This document shows, one piece after another, positions 42,258-51,691 of a stretch of 64,000 nucleotides of DNA. The notes under the pieces are model-generated. The model was not told the DNA's origin. It saw only the letters and a program-made list of their open reading frames with translations, and made no database searches. The DNA comes from JABIDZ01 sp964619405. Its GTDB lineage: Archaea > Iainarchaeota > Iainarchaeia > Iainarchaeales > JAAZKV01. A program made the translations under genes and the position numbers. The stretch lies in NCBI GenBank assembly GCA_964619405.1, contig CAZUCF010000004.1, positions 4,738 through 68,737 of the forward strand, given 5' to 3'. Position 1 is the stretch's first letter. Every line of letters starts with the position of its first letter.

Positions 42258-43367
42258 TTGAATAATTTAAAAGAAATTTATTTATTTTTTAATAATCTAA
42301 AATTGGAACTTTATAAAGTAAATTATATTCAAAAATTTGTTGGAAACTTCCCTAATAAAAAAAGGTTTTTTCCAGAATATGCAAATAAAACTAATTCAAA
42401 AATATTTTTTTTAGAAAATAAAGGGGGTATAATAAAAAAGCCGAGTACAAGTGAAAAAAAGATTCATGAAAAATTTCCAAAAAAGTATAAAGTGCCTAAT
42501 AAACAAGTTTTTGTTGGTTTAATTAAAAATGCACGAATATTATCAAAAAATGCTAACATTATAACAGAAGATAAAATTGATATTAACGAAGATATTTCTT
42601 CTTTGTCTGAAAGTATGACTTCTTATGAAAATTATTTAGTTTTGCCAAAAATTAAAACAATTGATTCAAGAGTTTTAACAATTAGTAATTCAGAAAACTA
42701 TTTTCACTGGATGTTTGAAATCCTGCCAAGATTACATTTTATTAAAAAAACTGGTTTGAAAACAGATTATTACTTACTTCCAAGTAATAAGCAATTCCAA
42801 AAAGATTCAATTAAAGCTCTAAAAATTCCAGAAAAAAAAATTATTAATTTAAATGAAAAAACACACATAAAAACAAAAGAAGTATTATTTTCTTCAATGC
42901 CAAGTTATTCAGGAAATCCAACTCCTGAAATTTGTAGTTTTGTTAGAAAACTGTTTTTAAAAAAATATGACAAAAAAAAGTATAAAAAATATGAAAAAAT
43001 TTATGTTTGTAGAGGTAATGTAAAATATAGAAAAGTTTCAAACGAAAAAGAAGTAATTAGTTTTTTAGAAAAAAAAGGTTTTGTTTCTGTTAAAATGGAT
43101 GGTTTATCAGTATTTGAACAAGCAAGAATATTCAATTCAGCAAAAATAATTATTGCACCACATGGCGCGGCCCTAACCAACCTAGTTTTTTGTAAAAAAG
43201 GAACAAAAGTGATTGAACTTTTTAACCCAGATTATGTTAATGTTTGTTTTTGGACCATTGCAAACAATATTAATATTAAATATTTTTATGTTTTTGGTGA
43301 ACGACAAATAGGCATTAAGCAGAATATGTTAATTAATATTTGTGTTTTTGATAAAATATTTACTTAA
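42258..43367 (+). CDS. GT61-family glycosyltransferase (DUF563)
   Basis: 369 residues. The TTG start is supported by GGTG at 42249-42252, 5 nt upstream. FHWMFEILPRLHF in the middle and the C-terminal IIIAPHGAALTNLVFCKKGTKVIELF are hallmarks of GT61 enzymes. Sugar and acceptor unknown. 8 bp after the previous gene. Confidence 0.85.
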   Translation: MNNLKEIYLFFNNLKLELYKVNYIQKFVGNFPNKKRFFPEYANKTNSKIFFLENKGGIIKKPSTSEKKIHEKFPKKYKVPNKQVFVGLIKNARILSKNANIITEDKIDINEDISSLSESMTSYENYLVLPKIKTIDSRVLTISNSENYFHWMFEILPRLHFIKKTGLKTDYYLLPSNKQFQKDSIKALKIPEKKIINLNEKTHIKTKEVLFSSMPSYSGNPTPEICSFVRKLFLKKYDKKKYKKYEKIYVCRGNVKYRKVSNEKEVISFLEKKGFVSVKMDGLSVFEQARIFNSAKIIIAPHGAALTNLVFCKKGTKVIELFNPDYVNVCFWTIANNINIKYFYVFGERQIGIKQNMLINICVFDKIFT

Positions 43368-43439
43368 TTGTAATAAAAAACATTTTTAAATAAAAAAGGT
43401 TTAATTATTTTAAGATTTTTTTAATTTTTGGGTTAGGAA

Positions 43440-44012
43440 GTGTTTTGTTTGGATTATAAATATTTTAGAACTGTTGTTATTAGTCAAATAAAAGCGGTTG
43501 TTACTCAAAGAATTAATCCAATTGAGCTATTTATGAAACCAATCAATCCAATTTGGATGAATTTAAAAATGCAAAAATGGTTTGATAATAATCTAAAAAA
43601 AGATATGCGTGTTTTTGAATATGGTAGTGGAAATTCAAGCAAATATATTGCATCTAAAGTAAAAGAAATAATTTGTGTCGAAGACAGTGAAAAATGGTAT
43701 GCATTTAACAAAAAGGGTGCTCCAAAAAACATGAAAATAATTTTGGCTAAAAATAAAATGGATTATGTTAATAATATAAAAAATAAAGGACTTTTTGATA
43801 TTATTATTGTTGATGGGAATTATAGAAAAGAATGTTTTGAATCTGCTTTGAAAAGATTGAAAGTAGGTGGTTATTTAGTTTTTGATAATTTAGAAAGGCC
43901 TGAAAACTTAACTATATTTAATTCTATTAATGGTTCAAAAAAGTTATTTAATGGTCTAATTCCTGGTCAAGGTGGATATTGTAAAACTGGAATTTATGTG
44001 AATCAAGAGTAA
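43440..44012 (+). CDS. SAM-dependent methyltransferase-like protein
   Basis: 190 residues from a GTG start. FEYGSGNSSKYIA is a motif I variant, IICVEDSEKWY the acidic loop, FDIIIVDGNYRKECFESAL the motif IV region. Typical of small methyltransferases in polysaccharide loci. Acceptor unknown, likely a sugar. Confidence 0.72.
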   Translation: MFCLDYKYFRTVVISQIKAVVTQRINPIELFMKPINPIWMNLKMQKWFDNNLKKDMRVFEYGSGNSSKYIASKVKEIICVEDSEKWYAFNKKGAPKNMKIILAKNKMDYVNNIKNKGLFDIIIVDGNYRKECFESALKRLKVGGYLVFDNLERPENLTIFNSINGSKKLFNGLIPGQGGYCKTGIYVNQE

Positions 44013-44075
44013 TTAGATATCTAATTGCTTGGTTGTATCAAAACCTTTTTATTTTGATTTTGATTGATATTTGTT

Positions 44076-45230
44076 ATGATTAAGTTGATGAAAAACACTT
44101 TTTTTAATGAGGCCTTAACTAAAAAGAATTTGGCCAATTTTATTGTTGGTTCTGAAAAGTTGAGTATGGGCCAGAAATGTTTTGAGTTTGAAGAAAAATT
44201 TTCTAAGTATCAAGGTAGAAAATATGCTGTTTTTGTTAATAATGGTAGTTCAGCAAATTTAGGGCTTATACAAAGTTTGATTAATCTTGGAAGGTTAAAA
44301 AAAGGTGATAAAGTTGGGTTTTCTTCAATTACTTGGGCGACAAATGTTATGCCTTTAATCCAATTAGGTTTAGAACCTATTCCAATAGATGTATCTGAAA
44401 AGAATCTTAATGTGGATATAGTTAATATTCAAAATTTAAAAGAAGATATTAAAGTTTTGTTTTTAACAAATCTTCTTGGTTTTTCTGGAAAAATTGATAA
44501 AATAAAAGAGTTTTGTGAAAAAAAAGGTATTATTTTGTTAGAAGATAATTGTGAGTCTCTTGGTAGTATTGTTGTTGGAGACAAATTAGGTAATTTTGGT
44601 TTAGCAAGCACATTTTCTTTTTTTGTTGGACACCATCTTTCAACAATAGAAGGTGGAATGGTTTGTACTGATGATTTTGATTTGTATAACATGCTTTTAA
44701 TGGTGAGAGCACATGGTTGGACTAGGGATGTGGATGAAAAAACTGAAGAAGTTTTAAAGAAAAAATATTCAATTAATGATTTTTACAATCAATACACATT
44801 TTATTATAATGCTTATAATTTAAGACCAACAGAGATAAATGGTTTTTTAGGTTTAGAACAAATGAAATATGTAGAAAAAATTCACGAGGTTAGAAATAAT
44901 AATTTCAAAAAATTTGAAAACGCGATTAAAAATAATGACGATTTTTTGAAATTAGATTTTTCGCACATGGATTTTATTTCTAATTTTGCTTATCCATTAA
45001 TTTGTAAAAATAAAACAATTTTAGAAAAATATTTGGAAAAGTTTTCAAATGTTGAAATAAGACCGATTGTTGGTGGGAGTATGGTAGAGCAACCATTTTT
45101 CGGGAACAAAAAATATTCTTGTCCAATAGCTAAAAAAATTCATGAGCTTGGTTTTTATATTCCAAACAATCCTGATTTAAATAAAGAAGAAATTGATTTT
45201 ATGTGTAATATATTAGGTGATAAGAATTAG
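44076..45230 (+). CDS. DegT-family sugar 3-dehydratase (ColD-like, His for Lys)
   Basis: About 384 residues from ATG 44076; a TTG at 44064 and ATG at 44088 are alternatives. It has the DegT/DnrJ/EryC1 aspartate-aminotransferase fold, but the PLP Lys is replaced: SFFVGHHLSTIEGG has His where aminotransferases have Lys (compare GNKTITTGEGG in the gene at 45666). This swap is known in ColD and in the CDP-ascarylose E1 enzyme, which remove the C3 hydroxyl instead of adding an amino group. With Gmd it could make GDP-3,6-dideoxy sugars. The exact substrate is inferred. Confidence 0.82.
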   Translation: MIKLMKNTFFNEALTKKNLANFIVGSEKLSMGQKCFEFEEKFSKYQGRKYAVFVNNGSSANLGLIQSLINLGRLKKGDKVGFSSITWATNVMPLIQLGLEPIPIDVSEKNLNVDIVNIQNLKEDIKVLFLTNLLGFSGKIDKIKEFCEKKGIILLEDNCESLGSIVVGDKLGNFGLASTFSFFVGHHLSTIEGGMVCTDDFDLYNMLLMVRAHGWTRDVDEKTEEVLKKKYSINDFYNQYTFYYNAYNLRPTEINGFLGLEQMKYVEKIHEVRNNNFKKFENAIKNNDDFLKLDFSHMDFISNFAYPLICKNKTILEKYLEKFSNVEIRPIVGGSMVEQPFFGNKKYSCPIAKKIHELGFYIPNNPDLNKEEIDFMCNILGDKN

Positions 45231-45669
45231 TTCAAAATTTATTCCTGAATGTAAATACAAAATAATTATGGAAAATGTTCCAATAATATGTGTTGATTTG
45301 TTAGTAAAATATAACGATACATATTTGTTAATGTTAAGAAAAAATAATCCTATTAAAGGAAAATATTGGATGCCGGGTGGCAGAGTTTATAAAAATGAAT
45401 CTCTTGGAAAAGCAGTTAAAAGAAAATGTTTAGAAGAATGTGGTGTTAAAGTAAAAAATTATAAAAAAGTCGGTGTCATTGAATATATTAAAGAAGAAGC
45501 TCCATTTAATAATATTAAATCAGGAATTCATGTAGTAAGTATTGTTTATGAGATTTTAATAGATTCTAAAAATATTTTAATGGATTCCCAACACGATGAT
45601 TATAAATGGGTGTCTTTTGAAAATTTTCCAAAAAAGTTAAAAGAAATGTTGAAAGGTTTTAATTTATGA
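45217..45669 (+). CDS. Nudix hydrolase, GDP-mannose mannosyl hydrolase-like
   Basis: 150 residues from a GTG that overlaps the previous gene. The PGGRVYKNESLGKAVKRKCLEECG block is the GMM variant of the Nudix box, in which the usual REUxEE is altered (Arg-Lys-Cys). E. coli Gmm lies in the colanic acid cluster beside gmd and fcl, as here. It would hydrolyse a GDP-sugar and tune the pool. Ends in an ATGA overlap with the next gene. Confidence 0.82.
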   Translation: MIRISSKFIPECKYKIIMENVPIICVDLLVKYNDTYLLMLRKNNPIKGKYWMPGGRVYKNESLGKAVKRKCLEECGVKVKNYKKVGVIEYIKEEAPFNNIKSGIHVVSIVYEILIDSKNILMDSQHDDYKWVSFENFPKKLKEMLKGFNL

Positions 45670-46757
45670 TTCCACAGATTTTACCATGGATTGATGAAGA
45701 AGAAGTAAAAGAAGTTTCTGAGGCTGTTAAATCAACTTGGGTTACTGAAGCAAACAAAACAAAGAAATTTGAAGAAATGTTTAAGGAGTTAACTCAAACA
45801 AAGTATGCCCATGCTTTTTCTAATGGAACAGTAACCCTTTTTACTGCTTTAAAAGTATTAAATATTGGAAAGGGTGATGAAGTTATTACGCCAAGTTTTA
45901 CATTTATTGCTTCAATTAATCCAATAATCATTGCTGGTGCAAATCCTATTTTAATTGATATTGATAAAGATACATTTTGTATTGATTACAAACTTATTGA
46001 AGAAAAAATTACGCCTAATACAAAAGCGATTATGCCTGTTCATTTATATGGACAATCAGCTGATATGCCAAAAATAATGAAAATAGCTAAGAAACACGGT
46101 TTGCATGTTATTGAAGATGCTGCTCAAGCTGTTGGAGTAAAATTCAATGGAAAACATGCTGGCACTTTTGGAGACTATGGTAGTTTTTCTTTTTATGGTA
46201 ATAAAACAATAACCACTGGTGAAGGTGGAATGTTAGTTACAAATAACAAAAAATTGTCTGATTTAGCATATCGTTATAAAAATCATGGGCGTTTAAAAAA
46301 AGGTGTTTTTATTCATGATTCAATAGGAATGAATTTTAGTTTTACTGAAATGCAAGCTGCATTAGGAATAACTCAGCTTAAAAAATTAGAAAAAATAATT
46401 GATAAAAAAAATAAAATTCGTGAATATTATATAAAAGAGCTTTCTGAAATAAAAGAAATAAATTTTCCAAAAATTAATCCACGTTGTGAACCAGTTCATT
46501 GGTTTACTAACATAATGATTCCAAGTGCAAAAAAACTTTCTGAATTTTTGTTGAAAAAAGAAATTCAAACAAGACGATTTTTTTATCCAATATACAAACA
46601 ACCATGTTATAAAAATTTTAATTTTAACAAAAATTTTCCAAATTCTGAATATGCATATAATTGTGGTTTGTCATTACCGTCATCATATAATTTAACTGAT
46701 AATGAATTAGAAAAAATTTGTTTTGAAATAAAGAAATTTTATTCAAATAAAAAATAA
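45666..46757 (+). CDS. DegT-family sugar aminotransferase (GDP-perosamine synthase-like)
   Basis: 363 residues. SFSFYGNKTITTGEGGML gives the PLP Lys180; VIEDAAQAVG and PVHLYGQ are further family blocks. The sequence pattern is close to PerA/RfbE, which aminates C4 of GDP-4-keto-6-deoxy-mannose to GDP-perosamine. Its position between a GMM-type Nudix and gmd supports that substrate. Related PseC/ArnB-type enzymes act on UDP-sugars and cannot be fully excluded. Confidence 0.85.
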   Translation: MIPQILPWIDEEEVKEVSEAVKSTWVTEANKTKKFEEMFKELTQTKYAHAFSNGTVTLFTALKVLNIGKGDEVITPSFTFIASINPIIIAGANPILIDIDKDTFCIDYKLIEEKITPNTKAIMPVHLYGQSADMPKIMKIAKKHGLHVIEDAAQAVGVKFNGKHAGTFGDYGSFSFYGNKTITTGEGGMLVTNNKKLSDLAYRYKNHGRLKKGVFIHDSIGMNFSFTEMQAALGITQLKKLEKIIDKKNKIREYYIKELSEIKEINFPKINPRCEPVHWFTNIMIPSAKKLSEFLLKKEIQTRRFFYPIYKQPCYKNFNFNKNFPNSEYAYNCGLSLPSSYNLTDNELEKICFEIKKFYSNKK

Positions 46758-46794
46758 TAAAATAATTTTTTTGAAAATCATTATTGTACCTACT

Positions 46795-46807
46795 TATATT
46801 TAAATAA
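46795..46807 (+). promoter_or_regulatory. TATA box of gmd copy 2
   Basis: TATATTTAAATAA lies 20-32 bp before ATG 46827. The second gmd thus has its own promoter although it follows a co-directional gene by only 69 bp. Confidence 0.5.
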
Positions 46808-46826
46808 TTTGTATAACTAATAATTT

Positions 46827-47834
46827 ATGGTTAAAAAGAAAGCAATTATAACAGGGGTTACAGGGCAAGATGGTTCTTATTTAGCTGAATTGCTTCTTGA
46901 AAAAGGTTATGAAGTTCATGCTATTGTAAGAAGATCCAGTGTTTTTAACACATCTAGAATTGATCATCTTCATAATTATTTGAATGAAAAAGACTTTGTT
47001 ACACATTATGGTGATTTGAGTGATTCAGCTTCTCTTGGAAAAATTGTGCGAGAAATACAACCAGATGAATTCTATAATTTAGGTGCACAATCCCATGTAA
47101 GAATAAGTTTTGATGTTCCAGAATATACTTTGGATACTGATGCAGTTGGAGTTGCGAGATGTCTTGAAGCAATAAAAGCTTATTCACCGCACACAAAATT
47201 TTATCAAGCATCAAGTAGTGAAATGTTTGGAAAAGTTTCTGAAATACCTCAAAAAGAAACAACTTCTTTTTATCCAAGAAGCCCATATGGTTGTGCAAAA
47301 GTTTGCGCTTATTGGCTTACACGAAATTATCGCGAAGCATATGGAATTCACGCTTCTAACGGAATACTATTTAATCATGAGTCTCCGCGAAGAGGAGAAA
47401 ATTTTGTTACAAGAAAAATAACTTTGTCTTTAGCAAGAATGAAATTTGGTTTACAAAAAGAATTATGTTTGGGAAATTTAGATGCTAAGAGAGATTGGGG
47501 TTATGCAAAAGAATATGTTGAAGCAATGTGGTTAATGCTACAACAGAAAGAACCGGGTGATTATGTAATATCAACAGGAGAAACACACTCGGTTCAAGAA
47601 TTTCTTGATGTTGCAGCGGATTATATTGGCATTGATTTGAAAGGGAAAATAAAAGTTGACCAAAAATATATGCGACCAACAGAAGTAGATTTATTACTTG
47701 GTGATTCAACAAAAGCAAGAACGAAACTAGGTTGGGAACCAAAAACAACTTTTAAAGAATTAGTAAAAATAATGGTTGATAGTGATGTTAACTTAGTTGA
47801 AAAAGAAGTTTATGGTATAAATGGAAAAAAATAA
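46827..47834 (+). CDS. gmd: GDP-mannose 4,6-dehydratase (copy 2)
   Basis: 335 residues, closely similar along its whole length to the copy at 36416: TGVTGQDGSYLAELLL, VRRSSVFNTSRIDHL, QASSSEMFG, SPYGCAKVCAYW. Same reaction. Sits with the ColD-like and PerA-like genes, while copy 1 sits near fcl, suggesting each copy serves a different branch. Confidence 0.95.
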   Translation: MVKKKAIITGVTGQDGSYLAELLLEKGYEVHAIVRRSSVFNTSRIDHLHNYLNEKDFVTHYGDLSDSASLGKIVREIQPDEFYNLGAQSHVRISFDVPEYTLDTDAVGVARCLEAIKAYSPHTKFYQASSSEMFGKVSEIPQKETTSFYPRSPYGCAKVCAYWLTRNYREAYGIHASNGILFNHESPRRGENFVTRKITLSLARMKFGLQKELCLGNLDAKRDWGYAKEYVEAMWLMLQQKEPGDYVISTGETHSVQEFLDVAADYIGIDLKGKIKVDQKYMRPTEVDLLLGDSTKARTKLGWEPKTTFKELVKIMVDSDVNLVEKEVYGINGKK

Positions 47835-47842
47835 TTAATTCT

Positions 47843-48556
47843 TTATATTTTAAAAAATATATTTTTGTGCTTTTTATTACTTGCTGAAAAATATAAATTG
47901 TGTCTGTCATTATAAAAAGTCTCATAAATAATAACTTTTTTAAAAAATAATTTTAACATTTTTTCAATTTCATTTCTATTTTTACAATCAACACCAATTA
48001 TTACATTACCCGAAAAAATACCATTTTTATTCAAAGCAATTTTTATTTTTTTGAATAATTCTTTTGTTTCATTATTATTGAAATGTTGTAGTACTGCATC
48101 CATAATTATATTATCAAATTTTCCTTTTGGGAGTTCTTTTTTCAAATCCATTATATAATATTCTATGTTTTTATGATTATTTTTTGATTTAGCTTTTGCA
48201 ATTGCATTTTTGTCTATGTCTATACCTATTATCTTTTTTGCATTGAATGAGTAAAAATTTCGTGTATTAAAACCATCACCGCAAGCCAAATCTAAAACTA
48301 GACTATTTTTTTTTATTAATAGATTGTTAAATATGCCTCTTTCAAGCCACATAGGATTTCTATTATTTATCCATGTATAGCATAGGTTGTTGTATCTATC
48401 AATGAATTTGGGTTCGGGGGGGCACCATTCAACAAAATATTTTAGTTTATGGCAGAAAAAGTTTATTTTAAAAGTACTTACTGAAAAGAACTCTATTATG
48501 GGCAAAATCCAAAAACGGTTTATTGATACTACTTTTTTAATATTTTTTTTTATCAT
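47843..48556 (-). CDS. Class I SAM-dependent methyltransferase
   Basis: About 237 residues from ATG 48556; a TTG at 48649 would add 31 residues. LVLDLACGDGFNTRNF (motif I), IIGIDIDKNAIAKA (acidic loop) and FDNIIMDAVLQHF follow the family order. It faces against the surrounding + strand glycan genes and converges with gmd2. Acceptor unknown. Confidence 0.8.
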   Translation of the reverse strand: MIKKNIKKVVSINRFWILPIIEFFSVSTFKINFFCHKLKYFVEWCPPEPKFIDRYNNLCYTWINNRNPMWLERGIFNNLLIKKNSLVLDLACGDGFNTRNFYSFNAKKIIGIDIDKNAIAKAKSKNNHKNIEYYIMDLKKELPKGKFDNIIMDAVLQHFNNNETKELFKKIKIALNKNGIFSGNVIIGVDCKNRNEIEKMLKLFFKKVIIYETFYNDRHNLYFSASNKKHKNIFFKI

Positions 48557-48683
48557 ATTATCACGCGATAGACCATAACTAATTAATGTTTCTTTGTTTT
48601 TTAAATTAACTATTGAATAAAAGCAATTTTCATATAAGTTTTTTATCAAAACCTTTTTATTTTGAATTAAGACGGTTTAATAT

Positions 48684-49598
48684 ATGTCTGAAGCTTTTGC
48701 GCCAATTGTACTTTTTGTTTATTCTAGATTAGATCACACAAAAAAAACAGTTGAAGCATTAAACAAAAATTCTTTGGCTAAAAAAACAAATCTTTTTATT
48801 TTTTCTGATGGTCCAAAAAGACAGTCTGATAAAAAAGATGTTGAAAAAGTTAGAAATTATTTAAAAAAAATCAATGGTTTTAAATCAGTTAAGATTTTTG
48901 AAAGCAAAAAAAATAAGGGGTTAGCCAATTCAATAATTTTTGGAGTAACAAAAATAGTTAATAAATATGGCAAAGTAATTGTTGTTGAAGATGATATTTT
49001 AACATCAAAATATTTTTTAGAATTTATGAATAATTCTTTAAATTTTTATAAAAATAATTCAAAAGTAATTAGTGTTTCAGGTTACGTTTACCCAATAAAA
49101 AATCTCCCAGAAAACTTTTTTCTTAAAAAGACTGAGTGTTGGGGTTGGGCTACTTGGAAAAGAGGTTGGGATTTATTTGAAAAAGATGGTTCAAAATTAT
49201 TAAAACAAATTGAAGAAAAAAATTTACTTAAAGAATTTGATTTTGAAAATTCTTATGATTATTCTAAAATGTTAAAAGATCAAATTGCTGGTAAAAATAG
49301 TTCTTGGGCTATAAGATGGTATGCATCTGCTTTTTTAAATAATAAATTAACTTTTTATTCTGGAAAGACATTGACACAAAATATTGGTGTTGATGGTACT
49401 GGTACGCATGGTGGGCGAGTAAATGTTTATAATTCAAAATTGTCTGATAAATCAATTAAAATAGTTGATATTCCTATTCAAGAAGATTTAATTGTTAGAA
49501 AAAAATTTACAAATTATTTTAAAAAGATTCATTTTAGAATTTTTAAAGTTTATATTCTTATAAAATCTTCAATTTGTGGATTAATTGGTTTTCAATAG
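48684..49598 (+). CDS. GT-A glycosyltransferase (GT2-like)
   Basis: 304 residues. APIVLFVYSRLDHTKKTVEAL at the N-terminus, IIVVEDDIL-type DxD (VIVVEDDILTSKYFLEFM) near residue 100, and CWGWATWKRGW near residue 155 are typical of a GT2/GNT-I-like family common in surface polysaccharide loci. It transfers a sugar from a nucleotide donor on the cytoplasmic face. Divergent from the methyltransferase gene. Confidence 0.8.
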   Translation: MSEAFAPIVLFVYSRLDHTKKTVEALNKNSLAKKTNLFIFSDGPKRQSDKKDVEKVRNYLKKINGFKSVKIFESKKNKGLANSIIFGVTKIVNKYGKVIVVEDDILTSKYFLEFMNNSLNFYKNNSKVISVSGYVYPIKNLPENFFLKKTECWGWATWKRGWDLFEKDGSKLLKQIEEKNLLKEFDFENSYDYSKMLKDQIAGKNSSWAIRWYASAFLNNKLTFYSGKTLTQNIGVDGTGTHGGRVNVYNSKLSDKSIKIVDIPIQEDLIVRKKFTNYFKKIHFRIFKVYILIKSSICGLIGFQ

Positions 49599-49684
49599 TT
49601 TTAAATAGTAATTAAAATTTATTCTTGTAGGAGATTATTGAATTAAGGTTATGATTTTTTTTAATATTGTGTTATGGTGGTATA

Positions 49685-50848
49685 ATGAAGATTGGTATTT
49701 TTTTAAATGATTCAAATATCCCGATTTCTGGTGGAGCTTTTACCCAAAGAGAAGCTATTATTGAAGCAATAATGAAAAAGAAGTCTAGTCATGAGATATT
49801 TTATTTTTTTTATGGGAGAAAGCCAACTGATAAAGTTTCAAAAAATTGTGTTTATCTAAAAGGAAAAATATTTTCTTGGTTGTGTAAAAAAATTTATTAT
49901 GTTACTGGGTTTCAATTTTTTAAAAATATTATGCCATTAAACATTTCTCTTAAAAAAAATAAAATTGATTTATTATATTTTGTTGAACCAAATCCACAAC
50001 CAGTTGTTGTACCATATATTTCTACTGTTTGGGATATTTTTCATCTTTTTGCACCATATTTTCCAGAAATAATTAATAATGAAGAATGGGAAAAAAGAGA
50101 ATTAATGTATCAACGCTCATTAAGAAAATCTAGTTATGTTATAACGAGCACACAAGTTGGTAAAAATGACATATCAAAATATTATTCTGTTCCAAAAGAA
50201 AAAATAATGGTTATAAAGTCACCAATTATTGACTTTTTTTATAATTCTCCAAAAAAAGAAATTGATGTTAGAAAAAAATATTCTATTTCAAAAGATTATT
50301 TTTTGTATCCTGCGCAATTGTGGGCCCATAAAAATCATGTCCAAATTATTCAAGCAATTAGTTACATTAAAAAGTCGAAAAATAAAGAAGTTCATATTGT
50401 TTTAGTTGGTTCAGACAAAGGTAATAAAGAATATTTAGAAAAAATGGCAGAAAAAGAAAGCGTTTCTAACCAAATTCATTTTCTTGGTTTTGTTCCAACT
50501 GAAGATTTGTTTTATTTATACAAAAATGCTTTTGGTGCGATTTATTTGTCTTTTCTTAATGTTGAAGGTTTGCCACCTGCTGAAGCACAAGTAATTGGTT
50601 GTCCTGTTATTGTAACGAACAACCCTGCGTTAAGAGAACAACTTGGCAATGCAGCATTGTTTGTTAATCCACTTGATTGTAAAGAGTTAGCAAGTTTAAT
50701 GTTAAATTTAATTAATAATAAAAAGTTAAGATTTGATTTAATTAGAAAAGGAAAAATAATTTCTAAAGAATTCCAAAAAGAAAAATTTGTTGAAAAACTA
50801 TTTGAAATATTTGATGAATTTGCTGAACTGAGAAAAAGGTGGGATTAA
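49685..50848 (+). CDS. GT4-family glycosyltransferase
   Basis: 387 residues. The start at ATG 49685 is fixed by GGTG at 49676-49679, exactly 5 nt upstream, against an in-frame GTG at 49667. LYPAQLWAHKNHVQIIQAI, VLVGSDKGN, NQIHFLGFVPTEDLFYLYKNA and the EGLPPAEAQVIGCPVI (E-x7-E) motif are classical GT4. Nearest relatives add mannose or similar sugars. Confidence 0.9.
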   Translation: MKIGIFLNDSNIPISGGAFTQREAIIEAIMKKKSSHEIFYFFYGRKPTDKVSKNCVYLKGKIFSWLCKKIYYVTGFQFFKNIMPLNISLKKNKIDLLYFVEPNPQPVVVPYISTVWDIFHLFAPYFPEIINNEEWEKRELMYQRSLRKSSYVITSTQVGKNDISKYYSVPKEKIMVIKSPIIDFFYNSPKKEIDVRKKYSISKDYFLYPAQLWAHKNHVQIIQAISYIKKSKNKEVHIVLVGSDKGNKEYLEKMAEKESVSNQIHFLGFVPTEDLFYLYKNAFGAIYLSFLNVEGLPPAEAQVIGCPVIVTNNPALREQLGNAALFVNPLDCKELASLMLNLINNKKLRFDLIRKGKIISKEFQKEKFVEKLFEIFDEFAELRKRWD

Positions 50849-50849
50849 A

Positions 50850-51614
50850 ATTATAAAAAATCCAAAAATCTCAATTATCACTGTTTGTTTTAATGCTGAA
50901 AAAACAGTTGAAAATACAATAAAATCTGTTCTTTCTCAAAGTTACAAGAATATTGAATATATTATTGTTGATGGCCTTTCAAGTGATAATACTTTGGAGA
51001 TTGTTGGGAAGTATAAGTATAGAATAGCAAGAATTGTTTCGGAAAAAGATAAAGGGTTATATGATGCAATGAATAAGGGAGTAAAACTAGCTAAAGGTGA
51101 AATAATTTATTTTTTGAATGCAGATGATGTGCTAGTTGACAAACATATTATTAGAGAAGTAATGGAAGAATTTGAAAAGGATAACAAATTAGATTTGATT
51201 TTTGGTGATGTTGAATTTTTTTATCCAAAAGAAAATAAAACAATAAGAATTTCAAGAAATTTTTCAAAAAAAGATTTGCAAAATGGTTTTATGATTCCTC
51301 ACCAAGGTTCTTTTGTAAAAAAGAAATGGTTACAAAAACACCCTTTTAATTTGAAATACAAGTCTAGCGCAGATTTTGACTTTTTTTGTAATATTTCAAA
51401 AGAAAACATTAAAGTAAAAAAATTAAACAAAATAATTGCAAAAATGGTTGTGGGTGGAGTAAGTTCTGGAAGCATTTCTTACAAAGAAACAGAAGAAGTA
51501 ATAAGAAAACACTTTGGAGAATTCTATTATTACAAAATAAAAGCAAAGCACTTTATTTATAGTATAATAAAAAAGATTCTAAAAATAATAAAAATAAATT
51601 ATCACAAAGGATGA
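50850..51614 (+). CDS. GT2-family glycosyltransferase without a canonical start codon
   Basis: About 254 residues. The frame opens at 50832 and reads NPKISIITVCFNAEKTVENT, the normal GT2 N-terminus, then IIVDGLSSDNT, DKGLYDAMNKG and FLNADDVL (DxD). No ATG, GTG or TTG occurs before mid-domain TTG 50994, so the true start must be ATT 50844, ATT 50850 or ATA 50853, or the protein is reached by frameshift from the upstream GT4 gene. GGTG at 50838-50841 lies upstream. The C-terminus is basic and amphipathic. Confidence 0.8.
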   Translation: MIKNPKISIITVCFNAEKTVENTIKSVLSQSYKNIEYIIVDGLSSDNTLEIVGKYKYRIARIVSEKDKGLYDAMNKGVKLAKGEIIYFLNADDVLVDKHIIREVMEEFEKDNKLDLIFGDVEFFYPKENKTIRISRNFSKKDLQNGFMIPHQGSFVKKKWLQKHPFNLKYKSSADFDFFCNISKENIKVKKLNKIIAKMVVGGVSSGSISYKETEEVIRKHFGEFYYYKIKAKHFIYSIIKKILKIIKINYHKG

Positions 51615-51691
51615 AAAAAACAGTGTTTTTATAGTTTTATTTTTTTTGTTGGGTAGTTTTAAGTTTTAATTATTTTTTTTAAGTAATTTTA

